Assembly: GCF_009498455.1 (NCBI RefSeq)
Contig: NZ_CP045644.1
Coordinates: 3,413,001-3,477,000, forward strand
Direction: 5' to 3'
DNA from: Variovorax paradoxus
Lineage (GTDB): Bacteria; Pseudomonadota; Gammaproteobacteria; Burkholderiales; Burkholderiaceae_C
DNA: 64,000 nucleotides
The notes under the pieces: model-generated
Database searches by the model: none
What the model saw: only the letters and a program-made list of their open reading frames with translations
Told to the model about the DNA's origin: nothing
Position numbers and translations under genes: made by a program
Shown here: positions 32,301 through 42,009 of the stretch, in pieces
How positions within the stretch are numbered: position 1 is the stretch's first letter
How the letters are laid out: each line of letters begins with the position of its first letter

Positions 32301-35300
32301 AGCGCCTGGTCAAGGTGCTACCTGATTACATGGTGCCAAAGGCCGTCGTCGTGCTGGACGCCTTGCCGCTGAACGCCAACGGCAAGGTCGAGCGCAAGGC
32401 GCTGCCCGAGCCCGAGTTCGCCGAAGGCAAGGGCTATGAAGCGCCACAGGGCGAGATGGAAGAAGCCCTGGCGGCGATCTGGGCCGAGGTGCTCGGGTTA
32501 CCGAGGGTTGGCCGCAACGACAACTTCTTCGAGCTGGGCGGCCACTCGCTGCTGGCGCTGCGCCTGCTCGAGCGCATGCGGGCACGGGGCTGGCAGGCGC
32601 AGGTGCGCACGCTGTTCCAGCACCCCGGATTCGCTGCATTCGCCAAGGCGCTGGCGCAGGACGCGGGCCGGCCCGAGGTGCAGGTGCCGGACAACGGGAT
32701 TCCGGCAGCAGGGTGCGAGGCGATCCGCCCGGAGATGGTGACGCTGGTGGCGCTGAGCGAAGCGGAGCTGCGCCGCATCGAGGCGGCGGTGCCGCGCGGG
32801 GCGGCCAACATCCAGGACATCTATCCGCTGGCGCCACTGCAGGAGGGCATCCTCTTCCATCACCTCATGCAGGCCGATGGCGATGTCTACATCACGCCGC
32901 AGTTGCTTTCCTTCGCATCGAAGCAGCGGCTGGAGGATTTCGTCCGCAGCCTGAACCAGGTGATCGCACGCCACGACATCCTGCGCACCGCCGTGCTGTG
33001 GGAGGCGCTGTCCGCGCCCGTGCAGGTCGTGTGGCGGGAGGCGCAACTGGATCTCGAATGGCTGGACGTTTCGGCCGGTGACGACGTGACTGCACGCCTG
33101 ACCGCGGATGCGGGCCGGCGGCGCATCGACGTGCGCCGCGCACCGATGATCCGCGCCATTGCCGCTGAAGATGCCGGCAACGGGCGCTGGCTGCTGCAGC
33201 TCCCGAGCCACCACCTGGTGCTCGACCATGCCACGCTGGAACTGATCGTCGAGGAAATCGGACTGTTGGCGACGCAGGGCCCCGATGCGCTGCCCGCACC
33301 CGTGCCATTCCGACGTTTCGTGGCGCAGACCCGGCTGGGCGTGAGCCAGGCCGAACACGAAGCCTTCTTCACCCGGATGCTCGGCGATGTGGACGAACCC
33401 ACGACACCTTTCGATCTGCTGGACGTGCGAAGCGACGGCGCCCGCGCCGAGAAGGCCGAGCGGGTGCTGGAGGCCGGACTGGCCGCATCGCTGCGGCACG
33501 AGGCGCGGCGCCACGGCGTGAGCGCAGCGTCGCTCTTTCACCTGGCCTGGGCGCTGGTGCTGGCCAAGGCGACCGGCAGGAACGACGTGGTGTTCGGCAC
33601 GGTGCTCTTCGGCCGCATGCAGTCGGGCGCGGGCGCGGACCGCGCGCTGGGACTGTTCATCAACACGCTGCCGCTGCGCATCAGGCTGGGTGCGCTTGGC
33701 GTGGCGCAGTGCGTGCAGGAGACGCATGCAGCACTCACGCAACTGCTGCACCACGAACACGCCAGCCTGTCGCTCGCGCAGCGCTGCAGCGCATTGCCAG
33801 GGAGCACGCCGCTGTTCTCGGCATTGCTGAACTATCGCTACAGCGCCGCAGTCGAGAAGAAGGATGCCGCGGCCTGGCAGGGCATCGAGTTCCTCGGCGG
33901 GCAGGAGCACAGCAACTATCCCTTCGACATGTCGGTGGACGACCAGGGCGAGGGCTTCTCGCTGACCGCGCAGGTGCATGAATCGGTCGATGCACGGCGC
34001 GTGTGCGGGTTCATGCACGCGGCCGTTCGCTCGATCGTGGATGCGTTGGTTGCAGAGTCGCAGCAGCGCGTGTGCGAGCTCGATCTGTTGTCGGGAGAGG
34101 AGATGCGCTGGCTCGCGCAATGGAGCGTGAACGCGCAGCAGGAGCCGGGTGCAGAGCTGGTGCATGACAGCATCGCGCGGCACGCGTTGCAACAGCCCGA
34201 TGCGACAGCACTGCTGTTCGATGAGACATCGCTGAGCTTCGGCGAGCTGAACGCGCGCGCGAACCGCCTGGCCCACCGGCTGATCGCGCTGGGCGTGCGG
34301 CCCGACATGCGCGTGGGCATCGTGATGGAGCGTTCCCTCGAGATGGTGGTGGGCATCCTGGGCATCCTGAAGGCGGGCGGCGCCTACCTGCCGCTGGATC
34401 CTGAGTACCCGGTGCAGCGGCTGGCGTACATGGTGGAGGACAGCGGCATCGAGTTGGTGCTGAGCCACCGGGCCACCCGCGAGCTCATCGCGCCGCGTGC
34501 CGGCCTCACCGTGCTGGAAGTCGACAGCCTCGACATCTGCGGCGAGCCCGACACCGATCCGCAGGTCGCGCTGCATGGCGAGCACCTGGCCTATGTCATC
34601 TACACCTCCGGCTCCACCGGCAAGCCCAAGGGCGCTGCGGTGCGCCACGAGGCGCTGCGCAGCTGCATGGCCTGGATGCAGAGCACCTACGGCCTGAGCG
34701 GCGACGACACCGTGCTGCACAAGGCCCCGTTCGGCTTCGACGTCTCGTGCTGGGAGATGTTCTGGCCGATGACCTCGGGCGTGCGCCTCGTGATCGCCAA
34801 CCCCGGCGACCACCGCGACCCCGAGCGGCTGGTGCAGCTGATCCAGCGCCACCAGATCACCACGCTGAACTTCGTGCCCTCGATGCTGCAGGCCTTCCTG
34901 GCGCACCCGGGCATCGAGGCGAGCACGCGCCTGAAGCACATCATCGTCGGCGGCGAGGCGATGCCGGCCGAGACGCAGAGGGAAGCCTTGCGGCGCCTGA
35001 GCGGCGCCACGCTGCAGAACCTGTACGGCCCGACCGAGACGACGATCCACGTCACGCGCTGGACCTGCCGGGACGACGGCCAGAGCCTGGTGCCGATCGG
35101 GCGGCCGATCAGCGACACGCAGACGTGGGTGCTGGATGCCGAGTTGAAGCCGGTGCCGCGCGGCGTGGCGGGCGAGCTTTATCTGGGCGGCGTGAGCCTG
35201 GCGCGGGGTTACCTGAACAAGCCGGGCCTGAGCGCCGAGCGCTTCGTGGCAAATCCGTTCGGCCAAGGCGACAGGCTCTACCGCACGGGCGACCTTGTGC

Positions 35301-37654
35301 GCTGGAACGCCGAGGGCCAGATCGAGTACCTGGGTCGCATCGACCATCAGGTGAAGATCCGCGGCCTTCGCATCGAACTCGGAGAGATCGAAGCCCAGCT
35401 GCTCGCCCAGCCTGAGGTCAAGGAAGCCGTGGTCGTGGCCCGCGAGGGCGATGCGGGCCCGTCATTGGTCGGCTACGTCGCTGCGCACGCAGGGCAAGCC
35501 ATCGATGCCGATGTGCTGCGCGAGCGCCTGGGCCAGGTGCTGCCCGACTACATGGTGCCGCGCGCCGTCGTCGTGCTGGATGCCTTGCCGCTGAACGCCA
35601 ACGGCAAGGTCGAGCGCAAGGCGCTGCCCGCGCCGCAGTTCGCCGAAGGCCGGGGCTATGAAGCGCCACAGGGCGAGATGGAAGAAGCGCTGGCGGCGAT
35701 CTGGGCCGAGGTGCTCGGGCTCCAGAGAGTGGGCCGCAACGACAACTTCTTCGAGCTGGGCGGCCATTCGCTGCTGGCGTTGCGTCTGCTCGAGCGCATG
35801 CGTGCGCGCGGCTGGCAGGCGCAGGTGCGCATGCTGTTCCAGCACCCCGGGTTTGCCGCCTTCGCCAGAGCGCTGGCGCAGGACACGGGCCGGCCCGAGG
35901 TGCAGGTGCCGGACAACGGCATTCCGGCCCAGGGGTGCGAGGCGATCCGCCCGGAGATGGTGACGCTGGTGGACCTGAGCGAAGCGGAGCTGCGCCGCAT
36001 CGAGGCGGCGGTGCCGCGCGGGGCGGCCAACATCCAGGACATCTATCCGCTGGCGCCGCTGCAGGAGGGCATCCTCTTTCATCACCTCATGCAGGCGCAA
36101 GGCGATGTGTATGTCTATCCCTTGCTGATGAGCTTCGACAGCCGGGACCGGCTCGAGCGCTTCATCGAGAGCTTCAACCAGGTGATCGCGCGCCACGACA
36201 TCCTGCGCACCGCGATCGTGTGGGAGGGGCTGCGCGAGCCTGTGCAGGTCGTGTGCCGGGAGGCCCGGCTGACGCTGCAATGGCTGGAAGGCGATGCCGC
36301 ATCGGCGGGCGCCAGCGCGGCCGAGCGATTGAATGCCCATGTCGACCCCGTCGGCTACCGCATCGACGTGCGGCGCGCGCCGATGATCGATGCGGTGGCG
36401 GCGCACGACGCGGCGCAACAGCGCTGGCTTCTGCAGTTGCCCAGCCATCACCTCATTTCTGACCACACGACGCTGGAACTGCTGATGGACGAGATCACCT
36501 CCGTCCAGCAAGACCCGGCGATCGCCCTGCCGCCGCCCGTGCCGTTCCGCCGCTTCGTGGCCCATGCCCGGCTTGGCGTGGCGCAGGCGGAGCACGAAGC
36601 GTTCTTCACCCGCATGCTGGGCGATGTGACGCAGCCCACCACACCGTTCGGCCTGACCGATGTGCAATGCGACGGCTCCGGTGTGGACGACGCGCAGCTT
36701 CCGATCGATGCCGCACTGGCGTCGCAGTTGCGGCTGCAGGCGCAGCGCCATGGCGTGAGCCCGGCGACGCTCTTTCATCTCGCATGGGCGCTGGTGCTGG
36801 CCAGGGCCACGGGACAGGACGACGTGGTGTTCGGCACGGTGCTGTTCGGCCGCATGCAGGCGGGCGAGGACGCAGGGCGGGCCCTGGGCCTGTGCATGAA
36901 CATGCTGCCGCTGCGCATCCAACTCGGCGCACTCGGCGTGGCGCAGTGCGTTCAAGAGACGCATGCGGCACTGGCGCAGCTGATGCACCACGAGCACGCC
37001 AGCCTGTCGCTCGCGCAGCGCTGCAGCGGGCTGCCCAAGGGCGCGCCGCTGTTCTCGTCGCTGCTGAACTACCGCCACAGCCCGCGCCGCGCGCCCGAGG
37101 CGGACGCCGCATGGAACGGCATCGAGTTCGTCTCGGGCCAGGAGCGCAGCAACTACCCGCTCGGCGTGTCGGTGAGCGATTTCGGCGACGGCTTTGCGCT
37201 CACGGCGCAGGTCAGCCGTGCGGTGGGCGCTGCACGCGTCTGCGAGTTGATGCGATCGGCCGTCGCCGAGGTGGTCAACGCCTTGGCGCTGCAGCTGCAA
37301 CGGCCCGCACGCGAACTCGCCGCCCAGCTTGCGTTGCAGCCGGAACCGGCTGCCGTGGTGCCGCCGTTGGTGGCGTCCGGCCGCGCGGCCCATGAAGCGC
37401 CTCAGGGCGCGTCGGAGCACGCGCTGGCCGCGCTGTGGACCGAGCTGCTGGGCGTGAGGCGCGTGGGCCGCCACGACAATTTCTTCCAACTGGGCGGAGA
37501 CTCGCTGCTGAGCCTGAAGCTCTTGCTCGGCCTGCGGGCGCAGGTGCCGGGGGGCCGCAGGCTGGTGCTGGCGGACGTGATGAAGGCCGAGAGCCTCGCG
37601 GACCTCGCGGACCTCGCGGCGCTTGCGGCGCGTGCGGCACGCGCTGTCGACTGA
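29399..37654 (+). CDS. NRPS C-A-T-C-A-T-C-T, last gene of the assembly line
   Basis: A 2751-residue synthetase. By nucleotide position: first C (residues about 55-480, HHIVSDG), A1 (498-1020), T1 (about 1040, [12 protein letters not shown]), second C (about 1140-1560), A2 (1572-2090), T2 (about 2114), third C (about 2213-2640), T3 (about 2692, [12 protein letters not shown]). The second and third C domains belong to another clade: they open with [19 protein letters not shown] and carry HHLVLDH and HHLISDH, with His instead of the final Gly. Both A domains show the same specificity residues as the first synthetase (D-V-W-N-I-G-L-I-H, ending in Lys). The protein ends 60 residues after T3 with no A domain for that module and no thioesterase or reductase. 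The TTG three bases upstream of the ATG is rejected as start. Confidence 0.92.
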   Translation: MDTTATHDHIGRRFLRLTPAQRRAVYQKIRAEGLTIGQFPIVARDEAARAACPPSHAQMRQWFLWQLEPASSAYHIAGGLRLDGQLDADALKAAFDALVARHESLRTVFSVNAEGEVEQRVQAQGALDIPLVDLAHLPQAEREAQAREAARRIADAPFDLTTGPLLRVVLIRLGAQAHMLAVVMHHIVSDGWSMRIVVDEFVAGYRARVQGRAPLHDALPVQYADYALWQRHWLEAGEKERQLDHWKAQLGAEHPVLQLPVDRMRRADAKYRAARHATALPPSLVDALRRRAQSRGATLFMMLLTGFQVLLNRYTAQPDVRVGVPIANRHRVESERVVGFFVNTQVMRNVLESRTRLHEALAATREAALGAQAHQDLPFEQLVEALQPERSLSTAPLFQVMFNHLQQDHSALENLPGLVLRTWEFGEQTAQFELTLDVVEDSRGQVQLVFNHARELFEPETIERMAGHYVVILDALAGDDTRAIGDIDLLGAPEKSQLTQWSVNAQQEPGAELVHDSIARHALQQPDATALLFDETSLSFGELNARANRLAHRLIALGVQPDMRVGIVMERSLEMVVGILGILKAGGAYLPLDPEYPAQRLAYMVEDSSIELLLSHKATRDLITGQDGLVRLEVDSLDVSNEPDTNPQVALHGEHLAYVIYTSGSTGKPKGAAVRHEALRSCMAWMQSTYGLSGDDTVLHKAPFGFDVSCWEMFWPMTSGVRLVIANPGDHRDPERLVQLIQRHQITTLNFVPSMLQAFLAHPGIEASTRLKHIICGGEAMPAETQREALRRLSGATLQNLYGPTETTIHVTRWTCRDDGQSLVPIGRPISDTQTWVLDAELNPVPRGVAGELYVGGVSLARGYLNKPGLSAERFVANPFGQGDRLYRTGDLVRWNAEGQIEYLGRIDHQVKIRGLRIELGEIEAQLLAQPEVKEAVVVAREGAAGPSLVGYVAAHAGQAIDADVLRERLVKVLPDYMVPKAVVVLDALPLNANGKVERKALPEPEFAEGKGYEAPQGEMEEALAAIWAEVLGLPRVGRNDNFFELGGHSLLALRLLERMRARGWQAQVRTLFQHPGFAAFAKALAQDAGRPEVQVPDNGIPAAGCEAIRPEMVTLVALSEAELRRIEAAVPRGAANIQDIYPLAPLQEGILFHHLMQADGDVYITPQLLSFASKQRLEDFVRSLNQVIARHDILRTAVLWEALSAPVQVVWREAQLDLEWLDVSAGDDVTARLTADAGRRRIDVRRAPMIRAIAAEDAGNGRWLLQLPSHHLVLDHATLELIVEEIGLLATQGPDALPAPVPFRRFVAQTRLGVSQAEHEAFFTRMLGDVDEPTTPFDLLDVRSDGARAEKAERVLEAGLAASLRHEARRHGVSAASLFHLAWALVLAKATGRNDVVFGTVLFGRMQSGAGADRALGLFINTLPLRIRLGALGVAQCVQETHAALTQLLHHEHASLSLAQRCSALPGSTPLFSALLNYRYSAAVEKKDAAAWQGIEFLGGQEHSNYPFDMSVDDQGEGFSLTAQVHESVDARRVCGFMHAAVRSIVDALVAESQQRVCELDLLSGEEMRWLAQWSVNAQQEPGAELVHDSIARHALQQPDATALLFDETSLSFGELNARANRLAHRLIALGVRPDMRVGIVMERSLEMVVGILGILKAGGAYLPLDPEYPVQRLAYMVEDSGIELVLSHRATRELIAPRAGLTVLEVDSLDICGEPDTDPQVALHGEHLAYVIYTSGSTGKPKGAAVRHEALRSCMAWMQSTYGLSGDDTVLHKAPFGFDVSCWEMFWPMTSGVRLVIANPGDHRDPERLVQLIQRHQITTLNFVPSMLQAFLAHPGIEASTRLKHIIVGGEAMPAETQREALRRLSGATLQNLYGPTETTIHVTRWTCRDDGQSLVPIGRPISDTQTWVLDAELKPVPRGVAGELYLGGVSLARGYLNKPGLSAERFVANPFGQGDRLYRTGDLVRWNAEGQIEYLGRIDHQVKIRGLRIELGEIEAQLLAQPEVKEAVVVAREGDAGPSLVGYVAAHAGQAIDADVLRERLGQVLPDYMVPRAVVVLDALPLNANGKVERKALPAPQFAEGRGYEAPQGEMEEALAAIWAEVLGLQRVGRNDNFFELGGHSLLALRLLERMRARGWQAQVRMLFQHPGFAAFARALAQDTGRPEVQVPDNGIPAQGCEAIRPEMVTLVDLSEAELRRIEAAVPRGAANIQDIYPLAPLQEGILFHHLMQAQGDVYVYPLLMSFDSRDRLERFIESFNQVIARHDILRTAIVWEGLREPVQVVCREARLTLQWLEGDAASAGASAAERLNAHVDPVGYRIDVRRAPMIDAVAAHDAAQQRWLLQLPSHHLISDHTTLELLMDEITSVQQDPAIALPPPVPFRRFVAHARLGVAQAEHEAFFTRMLGDVTQPTTPFGLTDVQCDGSGVDDAQLPIDAALASQLRLQAQRHGVSPATLFHLAWALVLARATGQDDVVFGTVLFGRMQAGEDAGRALGLCMNMLPLRIQLGALGVAQCVQETHAALAQLMHHEHASLSLAQRCSGLPKGAPLFSSLLNYRHSPRRAPEADAAWNGIEFVSGQERSNYPLGVSVSDFGDGFALTAQVSRAVGAARVCELMRSAVAEVVNALALQLQRPARELAAQLALQPEPAAVVPPLVASGRAAHEAPQGASEHALAALWTELLGVRRVGRHDNFFQLGGDSLLSLKLLLGLRAQVPGGRRLVLADVMKAESLADLADLAALAARAARAVD
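30890..36112 (+). repeat. two ~2-kb direct repeats inside the NRPS gene
   Basis: The segments near 30890-32890 and 34112-36112 match at a constant offset of 3222 bases (1074 codons) and are almost identical over long runs, for example 31341-31560 against 34563-34782. Each covers the A domain, the carrier and the opening of the next C domain. This points to recent module duplication or ongoing gene conversion. Confidence 0.85.
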
Positions 37655-37681
37655 ACCGCGCGTCGTCCCTCCGACCAGAAG

Positions 37682-37716
37682 AAAAGGCCCGGCGCATTCA
37701 CTGCGCCGGGCCTTTT
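37682..37716. terminator. bidirectional intrinsic terminator
   Basis: A perfect 15-base stem with a 5-base loop (arms AAAAGGCCCGGCGCA and TGCGCCGGGCCTTTT) between the convergent synthetase and receptor genes. With A4 on one side and T4 on the other it can stop transcription from both directions. Confidence 0.93.
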
Positions 37717-37767
37717 CCTTGAAAGATCACACAAGGCGCTCGCCGCGCCCCGGGGTGTCGTTCTTGC

Positions 37768-39996
37768 TTACCAGCGGTACGCCGCCGTTGCCACGATCGA
37801 GCGCGGCGCGCCGTAGTAGCACTTGCCGTACTGGTCGCAGTTCGCGAGGAAATCCTTGTTGGTCAGGTTGCGCAGGTTGAGCGCCAGGCTCCAGCGGTCG
37901 AAGTCGTAGCCGATCATGGCGTCGAACACCGTGGAGGCAGGCACCTTGTAGGGTGCGACCTTCTCGCCGTCGCCATGGTTCGAGCCGGTGTAGCGCGCGC
38001 CCAGGCCCACCTTCACGCCGCTGGCAAAGCGGTAGTCGGCCCAGATCGCGAGCCGGTGACGCGGCACGGCGTTGGCCTGCTTGCCGACCTCGGCCGGGTT
38101 GGCGCTGGCCGTGACGATGGCGCGCGGCGTGTAGCCGTAGGACGCCGTGACGTTCACGCGCGACGTGAGTTCGGCGGTGGCTTCGAGCTCCAGGCCGCGG
38201 ACCTGGATCTCGCCGGTCTGCCTGGGCACGAAGTTGGCGTCGTTCGAGATGTAGTTCTGGCGGCGCAGGTCGAAGATGGCCGCGCTGTAGCTCTGCTTGG
38301 TGCCTGGCGGCTGGTAGCGGATGCCTGCTTCGTACTGTTTGCCGGTTTCGGGTTTGAACGGCTGGCGGCTGACCGGATCGACCTGGCCCGTGGGCGCGAA
38401 CGACTCGGTGTAGCTGAGGTAGGGCGCCACGCCGTTCGGCGCCACGTAGACGAGGCCCGCGCGCTTGGTGAACTTGTTCTGCGAGATGCTCGTGGACTGG
38501 GCCGACAGGCGGTCGAACACGTCGCTGTCGCCGCTGTCGTAGCGGCCGCCCAGCGTGAGCGACCAGCGGTCGCCCCACTTGATCTGGTCCTGGATGTACA
38601 GGCCGGTCTGCGCCAGCCGGATGTCGGAGTTCATCCAGGGCGCGCCTTCCTTGACCGGACCGCCGTAGACCGGTGCGAAGACATTGATCGTCGGCGCGCT
38701 GCCGGTCGAGAAGCTGTACTGGTCGATGCGGTTGCGCTGGTAGTCCAGCCCCACCAGCACCTTGTGCTGCCAGTCGCCCGAACGGAGATCGGCCTGCACC
38801 TGGTTGTCGATGCTGAAGGACGAGACGCTTTCCCGGCTTCCGGTGGGATAGCGCCCCAGGAACATGAAGTTCGCTGGATTGAGCGGATTGCGTGCGTCCA
38901 CGGTCGCGAGGCGGCGCAGCGGCCAGATGCCGGCGTAGTCGACCTTCAGCTCGCCGTAGCGCGCGTTCTGGCGCACGGTGACGGTGTCGTTGACGCGGTG
39001 CTCGAACTCGTAGCCCACCAGCCACTGGTCGGTGTTGAAGCGGTCGTAGCTGGGATCGCCGGTCGCCAGCGACGGCGACAGGCGGGTGCCGATCGCAGTC
39101 GGGATCAGCGAACCGACCTGCGGCTGGATGCGGTTGTAGACGCCGGCGCGCGTGCGGTCGATTTCGGCGTGCACCGTCAGCTTGGTGTCGCCCGAGGGGC
39201 GCCAGGTGATGGAAGGCGCAAAGTACGAGCGGCGGTCCGGCATCTTGCCGGTGGGCAGGTCGCCGTCGCGGATCAGGCCCACCACGCGGTAGAGCACTTT
39301 GCCTTCGGCGTCGATCGGGCCGGAGAAGTCGCCGGCGATCTGCTTGCGGTTGTGGTCGCCGATCTGCATCTGGAGTTCACGCAACGGCTCGGCCGTGGGG
39401 CGCTTGCTGACCACGTTGACCACACCGCCCGGGCCGCTGGCGCCATACAGGACCGAGGCCGGCCCGCGCAGCAGTTCGATGCGCTCGGCGCCGTAGTTCT
39501 GGGTGCGCCACACGCCCCAGTTGCCGTTGTTGCGCAGCGGCAGGCCGTCCAGGTAGAAGCCCGGCGCATAGGCGTCGAAGCCGCGCAACGTGAGCCAGTC
39601 GTAGCGCGAATCGGCCCCGAAGGTCGTGATGGCCACGCCGGGCGAGTAGCTCAATGCGTCTTTCAGCGTCGTGGCGCCGGTGGCCTGCATGCGGTCGGAC
39701 GTGACCACCGAGATCGACTGCGGCGTTTCGATGATGGGCGTGTCGGTCTTGGTGCCCGTGCTGCTGCGCTTGGCCACATAGCCGTTCACCGGGCCGGTGG
39801 CGCTTTCCTCCGAATTGGCATTCACCGTGACCGCAGGCAGCGTGGTGCCGGCCGCAGGCTTGCCCTCGGCCGCCGACGTGGCGGGAGCGGGCATCTGGGC
39901 ATGGCTGCCGACGCTCCAGAACGCGGCGGTGGTGCCGAATGCCGCCGCCAGCGAGGCATGCAGCAGGCGTTGGCGGGGGAGGAAAGGGAGTTGCAT
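37768..39996 (-). CDS. TonB-dependent ferric-siderophore receptor
   Basis: A 742-residue outer-membrane receptor. The signal peptide ends near SHAQ (about residue 34). The plug includes TPIIETPQSISVVTSDRMQATGATTLKDAL and YGASGPGGVVNVVSK; the barrel ends in the aromatic residue of AAYRW. After the signal peptide only some 40 residues precede the plug, so the secretin/TonB short N-terminal signalling domain that talks to FecR is absent. It should import the iron-loaded siderophore made here. The start at 39996 is chosen for the proper signal peptide; a TTG at 40035 is possible. A Fur-like palindrome lies 43 bases upstream. Confidence 0.92.
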   Translation of the reverse strand: MQLPFLPRQRLLHASLAAAFGTTAAFWSVGSHAQMPAPATSAAEGKPAAGTTLPAVTVNANSEESATGPVNGYVAKRSSTGTKTDTPIIETPQSISVVTSDRMQATGATTLKDALSYSPGVAITTFGADSRYDWLTLRGFDAYAPGFYLDGLPLRNNGNWGVWRTQNYGAERIELLRGPASVLYGASGPGGVVNVVSKRPTAEPLRELQMQIGDHNRKQIAGDFSGPIDAEGKVLYRVVGLIRDGDLPTGKMPDRRSYFAPSITWRPSGDTKLTVHAEIDRTRAGVYNRIQPQVGSLIPTAIGTRLSPSLATGDPSYDRFNTDQWLVGYEFEHRVNDTVTVRQNARYGELKVDYAGIWPLRRLATVDARNPLNPANFMFLGRYPTGSRESVSSFSIDNQVQADLRSGDWQHKVLVGLDYQRNRIDQYSFSTGSAPTINVFAPVYGGPVKEGAPWMNSDIRLAQTGLYIQDQIKWGDRWSLTLGGRYDSGDSDVFDRLSAQSTSISQNKFTKRAGLVYVAPNGVAPYLSYTESFAPTGQVDPVSRQPFKPETGKQYEAGIRYQPPGTKQSYSAAIFDLRRQNYISNDANFVPRQTGEIQVRGLELEATAELTSRVNVTASYGYTPRAIVTASANPAEVGKQANAVPRHRLAIWADYRFASGVKVGLGARYTGSNHGDGEKVAPYKVPASTVFDAMIGYDFDRWSLALNLRNLTNKDFLANCDQYGKCYYGAPRSIVATAAYRW

Positions 39997-40038
39997 GAAG
40001 GAACTTTGAAAGTAATAAAGTGCAAGAGCGGCCAAATT

Positions 40039-40061
40039 TTAATGAGAAGTGTTCTCATTAA
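40039..40061. promoter_or_regulatory. putative Fur box upstream of the TonB receptor
   Basis: A perfect 23-base palindrome: arms TTAATGAGAA and TTCTCATTAA around GTG. The TGAGAA-N3-TTCTCA core is close to Fur sites. It lies 43 bases before the receptor start and just past the stop of the formyltransferase gene, so the receptor probably has its own iron-controlled promoter. Confidence 0.85.
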
Positions 40062-40089
40062 GTTTGACTCTTCGCTGCGAATGCGTGAC

Positions 40090-40935
40090 TTATCTGGCTT
40101 GCGGGCTCAGGACGTGGGGCGCCAACAACATCAAGCCTTGGTGCATGGCCGGGAAGAGGCTGCGGTTGAAGTTGTTCCAGCGCAGTTCGAGGATGGTGTC
40201 TTCAGGCGCGATGGGCGTGTCGAGCACGTCGAAGATCACTTCGCCCGAATCGATGCCGTTGTCCACGTAGTGCAGCGAGGCGCCGGTCCTGTCGATCACG
40301 GGCACCGTCACCTTCGTCATGGCGGCCCAGTCGACCACCTTGTGGCCCTGCGCGCCGTGCAGCGCGTCGAGCGTGGCGCAGGCGCCGCGGCGCTGGAAGG
40401 GTGACTCGAGCCGCGTGATGCCCGGATGGATGTTGACGATCTTCCGGTGGTAGGGGCTGCCGGGCCGCACCAACTCGTCGAGGATGACCAGCAGCCCGTC
40501 GAGCAGCACGACGTCGGCGCCGAGCGTGAGCAGCTTGTCGAGCAGCGTGCGCTCGAAGGCGCTCTTGCCCGCCGCGCGCCCGGGCGCATTCAGCGGCAGC
40601 CGGCGGTAGGCCGAGGGCACGGGATGCAGCATGTCCCGAAGCAGCCGGCCCTGCGCGCGCAGCTCGGCCGGAAAGATCCATTGGCGCTGCGGATGCCAGG
40701 CGAACCCGTAGTCCGCAAGGGCCGCCTGGTCGCGCGGCGACTGCGCGTCGTCGTCGTAGACGATGCCTTCGAGCGAATACGCATCGCCCAGCGGCGTGGT
40801 GTCCAGCGCCTGCGCCAGGTACTCGAGCGGCGACTTCATGTAGCGCGGCGTGCCCTGGTAGTCGACGTTCTGGCCCGCCTTGTCGGCGGCGGCGTTTCGC
40901 AAGGACATGATGTAGACGAGCTTGGCCTTGGGCAT
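40090..40935 (-). CDS. N5-hydroxyornithine formyltransferase (PvdF-like)
   Basis: A 281-residue protein of the formyltransferase fold. The C-terminal half has the signature NIHPGITRLESPFQRRG (catalytic Asn and His) and NGIDSGEVIFD (catalytic Asp). It would move a formyl group from 10-formyl-tetrahydrofolate onto N5-hydroxyornithine, giving the hydroxamate unit N5-formyl-N5-hydroxyornithine. The ATG at 40935 (MPKAKLVYIMSLRN) is preferred to the upstream in-frame start at 40974, as the fold begins there. It lies between the reductase and receptor genes on the same strand; a 27-base palindrome sits upstream. Confidence 0.88.
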   Translation of the reverse strand: MPKAKLVYIMSLRNAAADKAGQNVDYQGTPRYMKSPLEYLAQALDTTPLGDAYSLEGIVYDDDAQSPRDQAALADYGFAWHPQRQWIFPAELRAQGRLLRDMLHPVPSAYRRLPLNAPGRAAGKSAFERTLLDKLLTLGADVVLLDGLLVILDELVRPGSPYHRKIVNIHPGITRLESPFQRRGACATLDALHGAQGHKVVDWAAMTKVTVPVIDRTGASLHYVDNGIDSGEVIFDVLDTPIAPEDTILELRWNNFNRSLFPAMHQGLMLLAPHVLSPQAR

Positions 40936-41007
40936 GGTGGAGTCCGTGTAGGTGGGTGATGTGGTGAAACGCAATGGCGCAACGGCACGCGCAGGCGCGC
41001 GCCATTC

Positions 41008-41034
41008 CGTTTCGTCTCCTGAGGAGACGAAACG
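41008..41034. promoter_or_regulatory. 27-base perfect palindrome
   Basis: Arms CGTTTCGTCTCCT and AGGAGACGAAACG (13 bases each) flank a single central G. It lies between the stop of the reductase gene (41048) and the start of the formyltransferase (40935), all on the minus strand. It has no T-run on the minus-strand side, so an operator or an RNA processing stem is as likely as a terminator. It is not Fur-like. Confidence 0.6.
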
Positions 41035-41047
41035 CGGCGGGATCTGT

Positions 41048-41854
41048 TCATCGGTGCTGCGGCGCCAGCGGGCAGATGCTGCAGTAGCCCTCGTCGGGCA
41101 GCAGGTGGTTCAGGCAGCACTGGCGGTGCAGCTTCACCCGAACGGCGCGGCCGTCCTGCGGGCGGACGACTTCGCGCTGGCGGCCGTGCAGCGGATTCGC
41201 CGCCCCTTGCGTCCAGGTGGCGGCGTGCAGCAGATGCGCGCGGTCCTGCACCAGCGAGGCCGCGCCGCCGGTGAGCGCCACGCCCCGGTCGAGGATCGGC
41301 TCGAGGATCCGCGCGGCATTGCCCCAGAGAATCTTCGGCGCGATGCGCGTGAGCCCGGCGATGGCCGAGAACAGGGGCGACAGGTGCTGCCACAGCAAGG
41401 GCGCGTAGCGCTGCGCGGTGTCGGCGCCGTGCTGCGGCACGCCCAGTTCGCGGACATGAAAGTCCACGGGCTCGCCGCGCCCGTCGAACCGCACCCACAT
41501 CTGCGACGCCGCGGCCGGAAACCCGTGGTGGAACACGCTGGCACCCGCCACCAGCGGCGGGAGCAGCACGGAAAGATATTCAAGGCTCCAGGCCGAGGCG
41601 ACGGCGCGCAGGTCGCCGTCCGTCACGCGGTGGACGGCCGCATGCCGGCCGAGCACGTCGGCCAGCAGCGCAACAGAACTCACCAGGTCCGACACGCGAA
41701 GCGCTTCGCACGGAACCTCCGGCGCGCACACCAGCCGTTCGCCGATCGGCGCGAGCTCGCCGCGGAAGAGGGGCTCCAGCAGGGCGATCACGGAAGGGCG
41801 AGGCAGGGCGCGGGGTGCATGCCTGCCAGACGTTTTCGCGCCGTGCATGTTCAT
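41048..41854 (-). CDS. FhuF-type siderophore-iron reductase
   Basis: A 268-residue protein whose C-terminus has the special [2Fe-2S] pattern of FhuF: Cys-Cys, ten residues, Cys, two residues, Cys (QCCLNHLLPDEGYCSICPL). FhuF-like proteins reduce ferric hydroxamate siderophores in the cytoplasm and so free iron. The middle part (ASAWSLEYLSVLLPPLVA) fits the family. It is divergent from the exporter gene, with 155 bases between. In this locus it completes the uptake arm: receptor, then reduction. Confidence 0.85.
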   Translation of the reverse strand: MNMHGAKTSGRHAPRALPRPSVIALLEPLFRGELAPIGERLVCAPEVPCEALRVSDLVSSVALLADVLGRHAAVHRVTDGDLRAVASAWSLEYLSVLLPPLVAGASVFHHGFPAAASQMWVRFDGRGEPVDFHVRELGVPQHGADTAQRYAPLLWQHLSPLFSAIAGLTRIAPKILWGNAARILEPILDRGVALTGGAASLVQDRAHLLHAATWTQGAANPLHGRQREVVRPQDGRAVRVKLHRQCCLNHLLPDEGYCSICPLAPQHR

Positions 41855-42009
41855 CGCGGCGGGCGCCGATGAACATCGGCCGCGCCCGACCGTCTATGCA
41901 GAAGGTGGTCTCGTGCCGCCGCATCCTGCCCGCCGGGCCGGGTGGCTCCTGCAGTTTTCGGGCTCTGTCACGGGGCCGTCGTCGCCCTCCGTGGGCGGAA
42001 AGAGTTTGC

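Noticed and set aside
32818..34090. Reading the HHxxxDH C domains as epimerases or non-condensing interface domains
   Set aside because: They are the only C-type domains between carrier and next module, so at least the first must condense. Their opening motif is common to ordinary C domains of betaproteobacterial synthetases.
29399..37654. Beta-hydroxyaspartate (variochelin-like, photoreactive) siderophore
   Set aside because: No A domain with an Asp-type code and no TauD/SyrP-type hydroxylase domain or gene is visible in the window, although a gene elsewhere cannot be excluded.
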